Origin: Pseudomonas sp. H1h
GTDB taxonomy: Bacteria > Pseudomonadota > Gammaproteobacteria > Pseudomonadales > Pseudomonadaceae
Direction of reading: 5' to 3'
DNA: 64,000 nt
Assembly: GCF_000633255.1 (NCBI RefSeq)
Contig: NZ_AYMJ01000002.1
Coordinates: 173,509 to 237,508 of the forward strand
The stretch's first letter is position 1. Each line of letters starts with the position of its first letter. Below the pieces are notes generated by a model, which saw only the letters and a program-made list of their open reading frames with translations, did not search any database and was not told where the DNA came from. The translations under genes and the position numbers were made by a program. Positions 9,082 to 18,061 of this stretch are shown piece after piece.

Positions 9082-11646
9082 ATGCGTATAGACCGTTTAA
9101 CCAGTAAATTACAGTTAGCCTTGTCCGACGCCCAATCCTTGGCCGTCGGCCACGATCATCCGGCCATCGAGCCGGCGCATTTGATGCAAGCCATGCTTGA
9201 ACAGCAGGGTGGTTCGATCAAACCCCTGTTGATGCAGGTGGGCTTCGACGTCAACAGCCTGCGCAAAGAGCTGACCAAAGAGCTCGATCAATTACCGAAA
9301 ATCCAGAACCCGACCGGCGACGTCAACATGTCGCAGGATCTGGCGCGCCTGCTCAATCAGGCCGACCGACTGGCCCAGCAGAAGGGCGACCAGTTCATTT
9401 CCAGTGAGCTGGTGTTGCTCGCGGCGATGGACGAGACCAGCAAACTCGGCAAGTTGCTGCTCGGTCAGGGTGTGAGCAAAAAGGCCCTGGAGAACGCGAT
9501 CAACAATCTGCGTGGCGGCGAAGCGGTTAATGACGCCAACCACGAAGAGTCGCGTCAGGCGCTGGATAAATACACCGTTGACCTGACCAAGCGCGCCGAA
9601 GACGGCAAGCTCGATCCGGTGATCGGCCGTGACGACGAAATTCGCCGCACGATTCAGGTTCTGCAACGCCGCACCAAGAACAACCCGGTACTGATTGGCG
9701 AGCCTGGCGTGGGTAAAACCGCGATTGCCGAGGGGCTGGCTCAGCGCATCATCAACGGCGAAGTGCCGGACGGCCTCAAGGGCAAGCGTCTGCTGTCGCT
9801 GGACATGGGCGCGTTGATTGCCGGTGCCAAGTATCGCGGTGAGTTCGAAGAACGCCTCAAGGCGCTGCTCAACGAGCTGTCGAAGCAGGAAGGGCAGATC
9901 ATTCTGTTCATCGACGAACTGCACACCATGGTCGGCGCCGGTAAAGGCGAAGGCTCGATGGATGCCGGCAACATGCTCAAACCGGCACTGGCGCGCGGCG
10001 AGCTGCACTGTGTCGGCGCGACCACGCTCAACGAGTACCGCCAATATATAGAGAAGGACGCGGCCCTCGAGCGACGCTTCCAGAAAGTCCTGGTGGACGA
10101 GCCGAGCGAAGAAGACACCATCGCCATTCTGCGTGGCCTCAAAGAGCGTTACGAGGTTCACCACAAGGTGGCGATCACTGACGGCGCGATCATCGCAGCG
10201 GCCAAGCTCAGCCATCGCTACATCACTGACCGGCAGTTGCCGGACAAGGCCATCGACCTGATCGACGAGGCCGCCAGCCGTATCCGCATGGAGATCGACT
10301 CCAAGCCGGAAGTGCTGGATCGTCTGGAGCGCCGCCTGATTCAGTTGAAGGTGGAATCCCAGGCGCTGAAGAAAGAAAGCGATGAAGCGGCAATGAAGCG
10401 CCTGGAAAAACTTCAGGAAGAAATTGTCCGCCTCGAGCGTGAATACTCGGATCTGGAAGAAATCTGGAACTCGGAAAAAGCCGAGGTGCAGGGTTCTGCA
10501 CAGATTCAGCAGAAGATCGAACAGTCGCGTCAGGAATTGGAAGCCGCACGCCGTAAAGGTGACCTCAACCGCATGGCTGAATTGCAGTACGGGGTGATCC
10601 CGGACCTGGAGCGCAGCCTGCAAATGGTCGACCAGCACGGCAAGAGCGAAAACCAGTTGTTGCGCAGCAAGGTGACCGAAGAGGAAATCGCCGAAGTCGT
10701 TTCGAAGTGGACCGGCATTCCGGTATCGAAAATGCTCGAAGGCGAGCGCGACAAGCTGATGAAGATGGAAAGCCTGTTGCACCAGCGCGTGATCGGCCAG
10801 GACGAAGCGGTAGTGGCCGTGGCCAACGCCGTACGGCGTTCCCGTGCCGGGTTGGCGGACCCGAATCGTCCGAGCGGTTCGTTCATGTTCCTCGGCCCGA
10901 CCGGTGTCGGTAAAACCGAGCTGTGCAAGGCGCTGGCCGAATTCCTCTTTGATACTGAAGAGGCGATGGTGCGGATCGACATGTCCGAGTTCATGGAGAA
11001 ACATTCCGTGGCGCGGCTGATCGGTGCACCACCAGGCTACGTGGGCTACGAGGAGGGTGGTTATCTGACCGAAGCGGTACGCCGCAAGCCGTACTCGGTG
11101 ATCCTGCTGGACGAGGTCGAGAAGGCGCACCCGGATGTATTCAACATTCTGCTACAAGTGCTCGAGGATGGTCGTCTGACTGACAGTCACGGACGTACGG
11201 TGGACTTTCGCAACACCGTGATCGTCATGACCTCGAACCTCGGATCGTCGCAAATCCAGGAATTGGTCGGTGACCGTGAGGCGCAGCGTGCAGCGGTGAT
11301 GGATGCGCTGACCAGTCACTTCCGCCCCGAGTTCATCAACCGGGTCGACGAGGTGGTGATCTTCGAGCCTTTGGCGCGGGATCAGATCGCAGGCATTACC
11401 GAGATCCAGCTGGGCCGTCTGCGCAGCCGTCTGGCCGAGCGCGAGCTGAAGCTGGAGCTGAGCCCGGAAGCGATGGACAAGTTGATTGCTGTGGGTTACG
11501 ACCCGGTTTATGGCGCACGTCCACTCAAGCGTGCGATCCAGCGCTGGATCGAAAACCCGTTGGCGCAGTTGATCCTGTCAGGGCACTTCATGCCTGGCGA
11601 CACGGCAACCGGCAAAGTGGTGAACGACGAAATCGTTTTCGGCTGA
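9082..11646 (+). CDS. clpB: ClpB, ATP-dependent disaggregase
   Basis: An 854-residue Hsp100 chaperone that works with DnaK to dissolve protein aggregates. Domains in order: Clp N-domain (about 1-145), AAA+ D1 with Walker A GEPGVGKT (from about 206), coiled-coil M-domain rich in Lys/Glu/Gln/Arg (about 410-525), AAA+ D2 with Walker A GPTGVGKT (from about 605) and a C-terminal D2-small domain ending in [19 protein letters not shown]. Ribosome-binding site GGAAGGTGA precedes the ATG. It has its own heat-shock-type promoter and a strong terminator. Confidence 0.97.
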   Translation: MRIDRLTSKLQLALSDAQSLAVGHDHPAIEPAHLMQAMLEQQGGSIKPLLMQVGFDVNSLRKELTKELDQLPKIQNPTGDVNMSQDLARLLNQADRLAQQKGDQFISSELVLLAAMDETSKLGKLLLGQGVSKKALENAINNLRGGEAVNDANHEESRQALDKYTVDLTKRAEDGKLDPVIGRDDEIRRTIQVLQRRTKNNPVLIGEPGVGKTAIAEGLAQRIINGEVPDGLKGKRLLSLDMGALIAGAKYRGEFEERLKALLNELSKQEGQIILFIDELHTMVGAGKGEGSMDAGNMLKPALARGELHCVGATTLNEYRQYIEKDAALERRFQKVLVDEPSEEDTIAILRGLKERYEVHHKVAITDGAIIAAAKLSHRYITDRQLPDKAIDLIDEAASRIRMEIDSKPEVLDRLERRLIQLKVESQALKKESDEAAMKRLEKLQEEIVRLEREYSDLEEIWNSEKAEVQGSAQIQQKIEQSRQELEAARRKGDLNRMAELQYGVIPDLERSLQMVDQHGKSENQLLRSKVTEEEIAEVVSKWTGIPVSKMLEGERDKLMKMESLLHQRVIGQDEAVVAVANAVRRSRAGLADPNRPSGSFMFLGPTGVGKTELCKALAEFLFDTEEAMVRIDMSEFMEKHSVARLIGAPPGYVGYEEGGYLTEAVRRKPYSVILLDEVEKAHPDVFNILLQVLEDGRLTDSHGRTVDFRNTVIVMTSNLGSSQIQELVGDREAQRAAVMDALTSHFRPEFINRVDEVVIFEPLARDQIAGITEIQLGRLRSRLAERELKLELSPEAMDKLIAVGYDPVYGARPLKRAIQRWIENPLAQLILSGHFMPGDTATGKVVNDEIVFG

Positions 11647-11669
11647 GCGGCAAAGCCAATGAAATAAGG

Positions 11670-11697
11670 AAGGCCTCGCTTTGCGAGGCCTTTTTTT
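11670..11697 (+). terminator. Intrinsic terminator of clpB
   Basis: Stem AGGCCTCGC-TTT-GCGAGGCCT followed by a run of T, 25 bases after the clpB stop. Confidence 0.92.
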
Positions 11698-11829
11698 CGT
11701 TAGGCTGTTGAACTCTAAGGAAAAGGCTTGTAAAGTGCGCCCCGCAGTCAGTCACCGGCAGCGTTTCAACTCACTGGGTTGAAAACTGAAATAAGTTGCA
11801 AATCATTAACTTGAAAGCAATTTAGGGGG

Positions 11830-11857
11830 TTGACAGAGGTGTTCTAGGTTGTAGAAT
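11830..11857 (+). promoter_or_regulatory. Sigma-70 promoter of the tRNA cluster
   Basis: TTGACA (11830-11835), 16-base spacer, TAGAAT (11852-11857), then a GC-rich discriminator (AGCGCGCC) typical of stringently controlled stable-RNA promoters. The same hexamers and spacing recur in the rRNA-type promoters at the right edge. The remainder of 11698-11942 shows nothing coding. Confidence 0.8.
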
Positions 11858-11942
11858 AGCGCGCCTCAGACACACGAACGCAGCGATGCGAACGAGTGGC
11901 TAGATGCAGTAAGTTTCACCGTTGTAAATTGAAATATGTAGT

Positions 11943-12018
11943 TCCGTGATAGCTCAGTCGGTAGAGCAAATGACTGTTAATCATTGGGTCCCAGGTTCGA
12001 GTCCTGGTCACGGAGCCA
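11943..12018 (+). tRNA. tRNA-Asn (anticodon GTT)
   Basis: A 76-base cloverleaf: acceptor TCCGTGA/TCACGGA, anticodon loop with GTT (TGACTGTTAATCA), T-loop GGTTCGAGTCC and encoded CCA. First gene of the cluster, about 80 bases after the promoter. Confidence 0.97.
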
Positions 12019-12027
12019 ATTTCAAGC

Positions 12028-12104
12028 CGGGGTATAGCGCAGTCCGGTAGCGCGCCTGCTTTGGGAGCAGGATGTCAGGAGTTCGAATCCCCTTACCCCG
12101 ACCA
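12028..12104 (+). tRNA. tRNA-Pro (anticodon TGG), copy 1
   Basis: A 77-base tRNA: acceptor CGGGGTA/TACCCCG, anticodon stem-loop CCTGC-TTTGGGA-GCAGG with anticodon TGG, T-loop GTTCGAATC, encoded CCA. Nine bases after tRNA-Asn. Confidence 0.97.
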
Positions 12105-12109
12105 TTTTT

Positions 12110-12185
12110 GGGTCGTTAGCTCAGTTGGTAGAGCAGTTGGCTTTTAACCAATTGGTCGTAGGTTCGAATCCCACACGACCCACCA
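12110..12185 (+). tRNA. tRNA-Lys (anticodon TTT)
   Basis: A 76-base tRNA: acceptor GGGTCGT/ACGACCC, anticodon TTT within TTGGCTTTTAACCAA, T-loop GGTTCGAATCC, encoded CCA. Five bases after the first tRNA-Pro. Confidence 0.97.
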
Positions 12186-12251
12186 TTTTTGAAACCAGTT
12201 AGCGCTGGGATCGAATCTTAAGATCAGAGGCCAAAAGCGCTGATCGAAGAA

Positions 12252-12280
12252 GGCGATCTTTGAAAGGTCGCCTTTTTTTT
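12252..12280 (+). terminator. Intrinsic terminator between tRNA-Lys and the second tRNA-Pro
   Basis: Stem GGCGATCTT/AAGGTCGCC with a TGA loop, followed by eight T. It ends two bases before the second tRNA-Pro begins, an unusual position for a terminator inside a tRNA cluster. Confidence 0.85.
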
Positions 12281-12282
12281 AC

Positions 12283-12359
12283 CGGGGTATAGCGCAGTCC
12301 GGTAGCGCGCCTGCTTTGGGAGCAGGATGTCAGGAGTTCGAATCCCCTTACCCCGACCA
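12283..12359 (+). tRNA. tRNA-Pro (anticodon TGG), copy 2
   Basis: Identical over all 77 bases to the copy at 12028-12104, including CCA, but with unrelated flanks. A strong terminator abuts its 5' side and I see no good promoter between, so its expression probably depends on read-through. Confidence 0.95.
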
Positions 12360-12361
12360 TA

Positions 12362-12398
12362 TTAAAAATCCTCGTATCGAAAGATACGGGGATTTTTT
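12362..12398 (+). terminator. Terminator of the tRNA cluster
   Basis: Stem AAATCCTCGTATC-GAAA-GATACGGGGATTT followed by more T, directly after the second tRNA-Pro. Confidence 0.88.
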
Positions 12399-12433
12399 TT
12401 GCCTGCGAAATATTGAACTGCACCGCAGAAACA

Positions 12434-12526
12434 AATGTGGGAGCGGGCTTGCTCGCGAAAGCGGTGTATCAGTCATGAATGAATTGACTGACCCACCGCA
12501 ATCGCGAGCAGGCTCACTCCTACAGG
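12434..12526. repeat. REPIN with one arm of each REP variant
   Basis: Left arm is the common type (GTGGGAGCGGGCTTGCTCGC); right arm is the other variant seen at 51.2 kb (GCGAGCAGGCTCACTCCTAC). They face each other in the gap between the tRNA cluster and the end of ndh. Confidence 0.8.
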
Positions 12527-12537
12527 GTTTACGCCAA

Positions 12538-13836
12538 TCAGTGCAGCTTCAGGCGTGGCTCGGTCCCGCGACCGATCTTGCTGCCCAGCATCAGCATCGC
12601 CGTGCGGAATGGCCCGTACAGCGCCATCTGGTGCATGCGGTACAGCGACACATAGAACATCCGCGCCAGCCAGCCCTCAAGCATCACGCTGCCGGTCAGG
12701 TTGCCCATCAAGTTACCCACAGCCGAAAAACGTGACAGCGAAATCAGCGATCCGTAGTCGGTGTACTTGTACTCCGGCAGGGATTTGCCCTCGATGCGCA
12801 GTTTCAGCGATTTGGCGAGCAGAGAAGCCTGCTGGTGCGCGGCTTGCGCACGTGGCGGGACGTTTCGGTCCGAATCCGGTTGCGGGCACGCGGCGCAGTC
12901 GCCGAAGGCGAAGATGTTTTCGTCGCGGGTGGTCTGCAGCGTCGGCAGCACCTGTAGCTGATTGATGCGGTTGGTTTCCAGGCCGTCGATGTCCTTGAGG
13001 AAACCTGGCGCACGAATACCCGCTGCCCAGACTTTCAGGCTGGCCTTGATCTCGTTGCCATCGGCGGTGATCAGGCTGTCGGCGGTGACTTCGCTGACCG
13101 ACGCGTTGGTCATCACATTGACCCCGAGTTTCTCCAGCGTCTTGTGCACCGGGCCGCTGATGCGCTCCGGCAGGGCTGGCAGCACCCGTGGACCGGCTTC
13201 GATCAGGGTGATGTGCATGTTTTCCGGTTTGATTCGGTCCAGACCGTAGGCCGCCAGCTCGTGCGCGGCGTTGTGCAGTTCTGCCGCCAGTTCGACGCCA
13301 GTGGCGCCGGCACCGACGATGGCCACGCTGATCTGCTCGACCACATCGGTCTGCCCGGCGTGGGCGCGCAGGTAGTGGTTGAGCAGTTGCTGGTGGAAAC
13401 GCTCGGCCTGTTTGCGGGTGTCGAGGAACAGGCAGTGTTGCGCTGCACCCTGGGTGCCAAAGTCGTTGGTGGTGCTGCCGACGCTGATGACCAGCGTGTC
13501 GTACGGCACTTCACGGGCCGGGACCAGTTCTATGCCGTTCTCGTCGTAGGTGGCCGCCAACTGGATTTTTTTCTGCGCGCGATCAAGCCCGCTCATGCGC
13601 CCCAACTGGAACTCGAAGTGGTTCCATTTCGCTTGGGCAACATAGTTGAGTTCGTCTTCGGAAGAGTTCAGCGATCCGGCGGCCACTTCGTGCAGCAGTG
13701 GTTTCCAGATGTGCGTCAGGTTCGCGTCAACCAGCATCACACTGGCGGTGCCGCGTTTGCCCAGGGTCTTACCCAGACGGGTAGCCAACTCCAGACCGCC
13801 GGCGCCGCCGCCGACAATAACAATACGATGGGACAT
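12538..13836 (-). CDS. ndh: Type II NADH:quinone oxidoreductase (Ndh)
   Basis: A 432-residue pyridine nucleotide-disulfide oxidoreductase family protein that passes electrons from NADH to quinone without pumping protons, on the inner face of the cytoplasmic membrane. FAD motif GGGAGG at residues 8-13 (MSHRIVIVGGGAGGLELATRLG), second Rossmann motif VGAGATGVELAAELHNA for NADH, and AFGDCAACP near the FAD. A C-terminal amphipathic region (LMGNLTGSVMLEGWLARMFYVSLYRMHQMALYG) fits membrane attachment. ATG at 13836 is preferred to an upstream TTG because the FAD motif then sits at the usual distance. Confidence 0.92.
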   Translation of the reverse strand: MSHRIVIVGGGAGGLELATRLGKTLGKRGTASVMLVDANLTHIWKPLLHEVAAGSLNSSEDELNYVAQAKWNHFEFQLGRMSGLDRAQKKIQLAATYDENGIELVPAREVPYDTLVISVGSTTNDFGTQGAAQHCLFLDTRKQAERFHQQLLNHYLRAHAGQTDVVEQISVAIVGAGATGVELAAELHNAAHELAAYGLDRIKPENMHITLIEAGPRVLPALPERISGPVHKTLEKLGVNVMTNASVSEVTADSLITADGNEIKASLKVWAAGIRAPGFLKDIDGLETNRINQLQVLPTLQTTRDENIFAFGDCAACPQPDSDRNVPPRAQAAHQQASLLAKSLKLRIEGKSLPEYKYTDYGSLISLSRFSAVGNLMGNLTGSVMLEGWLARMFYVSLYRMHQMALYGPFRTAMLMLGSKIGRGTEPRLKLH

Positions 13837-13899
13837 GGGGATAACTCGCAAGGTTTTTAAAGGAAATCGGTGCGGTTACCCGAGCGAGCGCAAGGCAGC

Positions 13900-14073
13900 T
13901 CATAGCGTCAGGTAACTGATAAGTCGGCTCAGCAGGCCCAGACCAATGGTCACTGCCAGCACCAGCACCAGGAGCATCCACGGCCGGAAAGGCCGGCGCT
14001 CGACACGGTGTTGGGACAACTGCAGGTACTCTTCGACATGTTTCTGGTCTTCGGGGTTCAGGCGGCTGGTCAT
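13900..14073 (-). CDS. DUF3094 family small membrane protein
   Basis: A 57-residue protein read directly from the minus strand: it begins MTSRLNPEDQKHVEEYLQ and ends in one transmembrane helix (MLLVLVLAVTIGLGLLSRLI) and TLTL-like tail. The soluble N-terminal helix plus C-terminal anchor fits the DUF3094 family, known in Pseudomonas near ndh, with no function I can name. It lies 63 bases upstream of ndh on the same strand and 50 bases after the MOSC gene, so these are probably one operon. Confidence 0.8.
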   Translation of the reverse strand: MTSRLNPEDQKHVEEYLQLSQHRVERRPFRPWMLLVLVLAVTIGLGLLSRLISYLTL

Positions 14074-14124
14074 AAAGGCCTCGTCAGGTAGACGTTGCTG
14101 AAGGTTGGGAAGCTACAGCGGTTT

Positions 14125-14652
14125 TTATCCCGGGTTGAACGCAGCATAGCCACTGGTCGGAACCGGTTCGACAGAAACACCGTCGTCGAGGCGAATGATC
14201 CCGCTTTGTAACACTCGCGCGGTAATTCCGCCATGCCCGCGCACCGCTTGAAAGGTGCCGGGGCCGAGGTTGTTTTGCAGGCGCGCGCAGGGCTGACACC
14301 AGCCGGTAGTCTCGAAAATCGCCTGGCCAATGCGAAAGCGCCGACCCTTGAGACTAAACAGATTGATACCGCTGATGACGAGATTGCGACGCAGATCTTC
14401 AGGCCTCACGGGTTGATCTTCAGACCGGCCCAGCAGCGCATTGATGACCGCCAGGTGTTCGAACTGAATCAGTGTCACTTGCCGCGCGTTACGCACCCCC
14501 GGGCGGGCGTGATCGCCAGTCAGTCCGGCTTCGAGCCGCGCCTCGACGGCATCGAGTTCGAGCATCGGGCCACGGGACTCCGGGCGTACGCCGATCCAGC
14601 GCACACGGCCGGTCTGCGGTACGTCGGCAATCAACTGCTGCAGCGGCGTCAC
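14125..14652 (-). CDS. MOSC domain protein
   Basis: A 175-residue single MOSC domain. The family moves sulfur to metals and binds molybdenum cofactor; here the conserved Cys is seen in TTGWCQPCARL, preceded by RPEDLRRNLVISGINL, the typical MOSC core. Start is GTG at 14652, overlapping the DUF1780 stop as GTGA, so translation is probably coupled. Substrate cannot be told from sequence. Confidence 0.85.
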   Translation of the reverse strand: MTPLQQLIADVPQTGRVRWIGVRPESRGPMLELDAVEARLEAGLTGDHARPGVRNARQVTLIQFEHLAVINALLGRSEDQPVRPEDLRRNLVISGINLFSLKGRRFRIGQAIFETTGWCQPCARLQNNLGPGTFQAVRGHGGITARVLQSGIIRLDDGVSVEPVPTSGYAAFNPG

Positions 14653-15275
14653 AGGCTGATCCCGACATCGAAGACGATGCTGCGCCCCAGGTTGCTGCGC
14701 AGGAAATCCGGCGCATCAGGATGGGCAAACAGCACCCGGGCGAAGGTCGGGCCGACCAGCGACAGCGAACGCCAGCCCTGGCGCAGATATTCGGTTGGCG
14801 GCGGGAAATGGCTGTTGAGGTCCAGCACTTCACGCTTGAGGCTGGCGAAGGCAATGATGTCCAGCTCACCCAGGTCCATGCCACGCTCTTTGTAGTTATG
14901 CGCCTTTTTGCGCAAGGTCGGGGCCAGTCGCAACAGAAACTCGTTGGCCGGGATCCGCCGTGGCTTGGCTTCACGACGCACCAACTGGCTGAGAGAAAAC
15001 GCGCTGCGCCGCCGCTGCAGTTCGTCGCGCCATTCGTCGTTGAGCCGCCGCCCCTCATCGAGGACGAAGAACACCTCGAAGTTGGCGTCGCGAAACAGCA
15101 CGTCCGGCGGCTCGCCAGCGGGCGCGAACTCATCGACGCGGTAGGGAATGTTCAAGCCTTGCAGCAGGCGTTGGCAGACCCAACGCTCACGCTCCCACTT
15201 GCGGGCATTGGACAGGAACGCGTTGGCTTGCTCGGCCGCGATGGTCAGCAGGCGTAAATAATCTGAGTCATCCAT
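14649..15275 (-). CDS. DUF1780 family protein
   Basis: A 208-residue protein conserved in Pseudomonas, mostly charged, beginning MDDSDYLRLLTIAAEQANAF. I recognise it as DUF1780, described in family databases only as a putative endonuclease; I see no motif that proves this, although FEVFFVLDEGRRLNDEWRDEL and RNLG-type ends are conserved-looking. ATG at 15275 is chosen because the longer frame would run into the divergent gene. First gene of the probable DUF1780-MOSC-DUF3094-ndh operon. Confidence 0.75.
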   Translation of the reverse strand: MDDSDYLRLLTIAAEQANAFLSNARKWERERWVCQRLLQGLNIPYRVDEFAPAGEPPDVLFRDANFEVFFVLDEGRRLNDEWRDELQRRRSAFSLSQLVRREAKPRRIPANEFLLRLAPTLRKKAHNYKERGMDLGELDIIAFASLKREVLDLNSHFPPPTEYLRQGWRSLSLVGPTFARVLFAHPDAPDFLRSNLGRSIVFDVGISL

Positions 15276-15393
15276 AAGCCCAAGCTTAGCGTTCAAATGC
15301 GACAAACAGTAAGCGTTGCATCGGCTGATGCTCTCAGGGCGGCGGTGTAGACTGCGACGAAGGATATAAACCCACGGAAAAAATGAGGGAAAG

Positions 15394-16083
15394 ATGATCG
15401 GTGCCGAACTGTTGTCATCCACGAGCCTGACGCTCGGTTGGCTGATTTACCTGCCAGTGCTGGTCTGGGCGATCTGGCGCGCGCCGTGGGTCGAGTTGTT
15501 CAGTGACAGTCGTCGGCAACATTTGCTGTTTGGCACCGTGTTCACGTTGTTCCTGCTATGGATGGTGCGCAGGGATTTCGACACCGGGGTTTCTTACCAC
15601 TTCATCGGCATGACTGCGGTGACGCTGCTGCTGGACTGGCCGCTGGCGATTGTCGGTGGCCTGGTGGCGCAGCTCGGGCTGGTATTGCTCGGTCGTCAGG
15701 ATCTGGTGGCGCTCGGGGTCAACGGTACGCTGCTGATCCTGTTGCCGGTGTTGATCACCGAATGCGTGGCGATCGTAGTCGAACGCGCCCAGCCGCGTAA
15801 TCCGTTTGTGTATATCTTCTGTTCCGGATTCTTTGCGGCGGCGTTGTCGGCATTGTTGTGTCTGGTGCTGAGCCTCGGCCTGCTCTGGTACGACGGCTTG
15901 TTCGCCATGCCGGAATGGCTGGAAGACTTCATTGGCTATCTGTGGCTGCTGATCTTTCCCGAGGCGTTTATCAACGGCATGGTGATCAGCGCGCTGGTGG
16001 TGTTCAGCCCCGAGTGGCTAGAAACGTTCAACCGCACCCGCTACCTTTCGGCGCCCTGGAAGGACGACGATCCCAAGTCTTGA
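15394..16083 (+). CDS. Energy-coupling factor transporter permease-like membrane protein
   Basis: A 229-residue protein with about six or seven hydrophobic segments and conserved-looking polar pieces such as VSYHFIGMTAVTLLL and IFPEAFINGMVI. It resembles the CbiM/ECF S-component-like permeases annotated in Pseudomonas at this place. No ATPase or T-component lies nearby, so substrate and partners are unknown; cobalt or nickel uptake is only a family guess. It is divergent from DUF1780. Confidence 0.65.
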   Translation: MIGAELLSSTSLTLGWLIYLPVLVWAIWRAPWVELFSDSRRQHLLFGTVFTLFLLWMVRRDFDTGVSYHFIGMTAVTLLLDWPLAIVGGLVAQLGLVLLGRQDLVALGVNGTLLILLPVLITECVAIVVERAQPRNPFVYIFCSGFFAAALSALLCLVLSLGLLWYDGLFAMPEWLEDFIGYLWLLIFPEAFINGMVISALVVFSPEWLETFNRTRYLSAPWKDDDPKS

Positions 16084-16148
16084 TCCACATCAAATCCGCC
16101 CCCCTCGTGGCATTTCATGCTCGGCCAAATCCCTTCAGGAGCAGTGGC

Positions 16149-16364
16149 ATGAGTGTGTATGAGTGGGCGAGGCAGGAAACGCGGCAGAGTCTGGACATGG
16201 CACAGGAGGTGGGCTTCGATCCGGGCCTGAGCCTGCGCGCCTTGCTCAGTGCGGTGGTGCAACAGAGCAAGGCCGTGCGCAACGCCGAAGACCTGGCCGA
16301 CGAGTTGCGTTTTCTCGCGGAAAACCTCGACGACGATCAGGACTACGGCTTCATGCGGCCCTGA
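16149..16364 (+). CDS. Conserved hypothetical protein, 71 residues
   Basis: Small acidic, helical protein (starts MSVYEWARQETRQSLDMAQE, ends DDDQDYGFMRP), no signal peptide or membrane helix. I do not recognise a function. The start at 16149 has AGGAG eight bases upstream; the longer frame running back to 15858 overlaps the permease and is a shadow. It follows the permease by 65 bases and converges on yacG with six bases between stops. Confidence 0.7.
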   Translation: MSVYEWARQETRQSLDMAQEVGFDPGLSLRALLSAVVQQSKAVRNAEDLADELRFLAENLDDDQDYGFMRP

Positions 16365-16370
16365 TTGTGA

Positions 16371-16571
16371 TCAGTGGCGCGGGTCGAAATCGCCGGAGAA
16401 CATTTCGTCTTCGGCATCCGGGGCCACCGGAATCTTGTGCTCTTCGGACGCCCAGGCGCCGAGGTCGATCAGTTTGCAGCGGTCGGAGCAGAACGGGCGA
16501 AACGTGTTCTCGGGGATAAATTCCACGGGAGCGCCACAGGTTGGGCATTCTACGGTCGGGATCGGGCTCAT
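16371..16571 (-). CDS. yacG: YacG, zinc-binding DNA gyrase inhibitor
   Basis: A 66-residue zinc protein with CPTC (9-12) and CSDRC motifs spaced as in YacG, which binds GyrB and blocks gyrase from binding DNA in E. coli. Its ATG overlaps the coaE stop as ATGA; the coaE-yacG pairing behind pilD is conserved in Pseudomonas. Confidence 0.9.
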   Translation of the reverse strand: MSPIPTVECPTCGAPVEFIPENTFRPFCSDRCKLIDLGAWASEEHKIPVAPDAEDEMFSGDFDPRH

Positions 16572-17191
16572 GACTGGCCTCCGGATAAAGTCAGGTAAAA
16601 GTGATGCAGACGTTCGACTTCGCTGTGCAGCCAGGCGAGGTCGCGGTCGTTGACCACCACATCGTCGGCACGGCTCACGCGGTCTTCGCGGCTTGACTGG
16701 GCCTTGAGGATCGCCTGGACCTGCTGTTCGCTGGTCTGGTCACGCTGCAAGGTGCGTTCGATCTGCAGTTGTTGCGGGGCGTCGATCACCAGGATGCGTT
16801 GGGTCATCGCGTATTGCCCGGATTCGATCAACAGTGGCGAAACCAGAATCGCGTAAGGCGATTTTGCCAGCGCCAGGTGATGGGCGATTTCCTCGGCGAT
16901 CAACGGATGCAGCAAGGCTTCGAGCCAGCGACGTTGCTCCGGTACCTCAAAGATCAGTTGGCGCAGGGCGGCGCGGTTCAGCGTGCCGTCAGCCTGCAAC
17001 ACGTCCTGGCCGAAGTGCTCGGCAATCTTCGCCAGCGCCGGACGCCCCGGCTCGACCACCCAGCGCGCCGCATGGTCGGCATCGACCACATGGATTCCGA
17101 GGTCGATGAAATGCTGGGCCGCAGCGCTTTTGCCGCTGCCGATGCCGCCGGTCAGGCCGAGGATCCAGGGTTTTTCCACAGGGGTATTCAT
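16568..17191 (-). CDS. coaE: CoaE, dephospho-CoA kinase
   Basis: A 207-residue P-loop kinase for the last step of coenzyme A synthesis. Walker A GGIGSGKS near residue 15, [10 protein letters not shown] (substrate lid region) and LLIESGQY are typical. ATG at 17191 overlaps the pilD stop (ATGA). A longer frame upstream lies antisense-free inside pilD and is not CoaE-like. Placing a CoA enzyme in the pilus operon is common in gamma-proteobacteria and does not imply a pilus role. Confidence 0.94.
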   Translation of the reverse strand: MNTPVEKPWILGLTGGIGSGKSAAAQHFIDLGIHVVDADHAARWVVEPGRPALAKIAEHFGQDVLQADGTLNRAALRQLIFEVPEQRRWLEALLHPLIAEEIAHHLALAKSPYAILVSPLLIESGQYAMTQRILVIDAPQQLQIERTLQRDQTSEQQVQAILKAQSSREDRVSRADDVVVNDRDLAWLHSEVERLHHFYLTLSGGQS

Positions 17192-18060
17192 TTCAAACCG
17201 ACAAACTGCCAATAGAAGTCGGTTATTTGACCACCCCAGAGCAAGGCAATCCAGCCGGCAATTGCCAGATAGGGGCCGAAGGGGATCGGCGTCGAGGTTT
17301 TCTGCTCGCGCAGACGTAGCAGAATCACCCCGACAACCGCGCCCACGAGCGATGACAGCAGGATTGTCAGCGGCAGGATCTGCCAGCCGCCCCAGGCTCC
17401 AAGCAGCGCCAGCAGCTTGAAATCGCCATGGCCGATGCCGTCCTTGCCGGTCAGCAATTTGAACAGCCAGAACACCGACCACAACGCCATATAACCGGCC
17501 ACTGCGCCCCACAGTGCTGCGTGCAACGAGACGAACAGTCCGAAACTGTTGACGATCAGACCCAGCCATAGCAACGGCAGCACCAGCACATCGGGCAGCA
17601 GTTGATGTTCGATGTCGATCAGGCTCATCGCCAGCAGCCCCCAGGTGAGGACGATCAACAGACCGGCCGGCCAGCCGAAACCCAGATGCCAGGCGACAAA
17701 TGCCGAGAGCAGGCCGCAGGCCAGTTCGGTCAGGGGATAACGTTTGCTGATGGGAGCGCTGCACGCCGAACAGCGCCCGCGCAGGAGCAGATAGCTGAGC
17801 AGCGGAATGTTCTCCCTCGCACGAATCCGGTGGCCGCAGTGTGGGCATTCGGAGTGCGGCAGCATCAGGTTGTAGGTCGGCAGCGGCGTATCGCCTGGTA
17901 GGCCGAGGACATCCTGTGCCTGCTGGCGCCAATCGCGTTCGAGCATTTTCGGCAGACGCCAGACCAGCACGTTGAGAAAACTGCCGACCACCAGACCCAG
18001 CAACAGTGCGGTGGATACAAAGGCCAGCGGATACAGACTGAAAAGTTCGTCGATAGGCAT
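17188..18060 (-). CDS. pilD: PilD, type IV prepilin peptidase and N-methyltransferase
   Basis: A 290-residue polytopic inner membrane aspartic protease (family A24). It has the paired zinc motifs CPHCGH and CSAC in the cytoplasmic loop, and the two catalytic aspartates in [12 protein letters not shown] and GHGDFK. It cleaves and N-methylates the pilins PilA and PilE, and probably type II secretion pseudopilins encoded elsewhere. ATG at 18060 follows the pilC stop by one base; the upstream extension lies in pilC. Confidence 0.95.
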   Translation of the reverse strand: MPIDELFSLYPLAFVSTALLLGLVVGSFLNVLVWRLPKMLERDWRQQAQDVLGLPGDTPLPTYNLMLPHSECPHCGHRIRARENIPLLSYLLLRGRCSACSAPISKRYPLTELACGLLSAFVAWHLGFGWPAGLLIVLTWGLLAMSLIDIEHQLLPDVLVLPLLWLGLIVNSFGLFVSLHAALWGAVAGYMALWSVFWLFKLLTGKDGIGHGDFKLLALLGAWGGWQILPLTILLSSLVGAVVGVILLRLREQKTSTPIPFGPYLAIAGWIALLWGGQITDFYWQFVGLK

Positions 18061-18061
18061 G

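Noticed and set aside
12028..12359. Duplicate tRNA-Pro as attL/attR of an integrated element
   Set aside because: Only 178 bases lie between them, holding tRNA-Lys and a terminator; no integrase. An old excision event cannot be ruled out.
12199..12423. 74-codon minus-strand ORF over the second tRNA-Pro
   Set aside because: Antisense of a tRNA gene and terminators; a well-known type of false gene.
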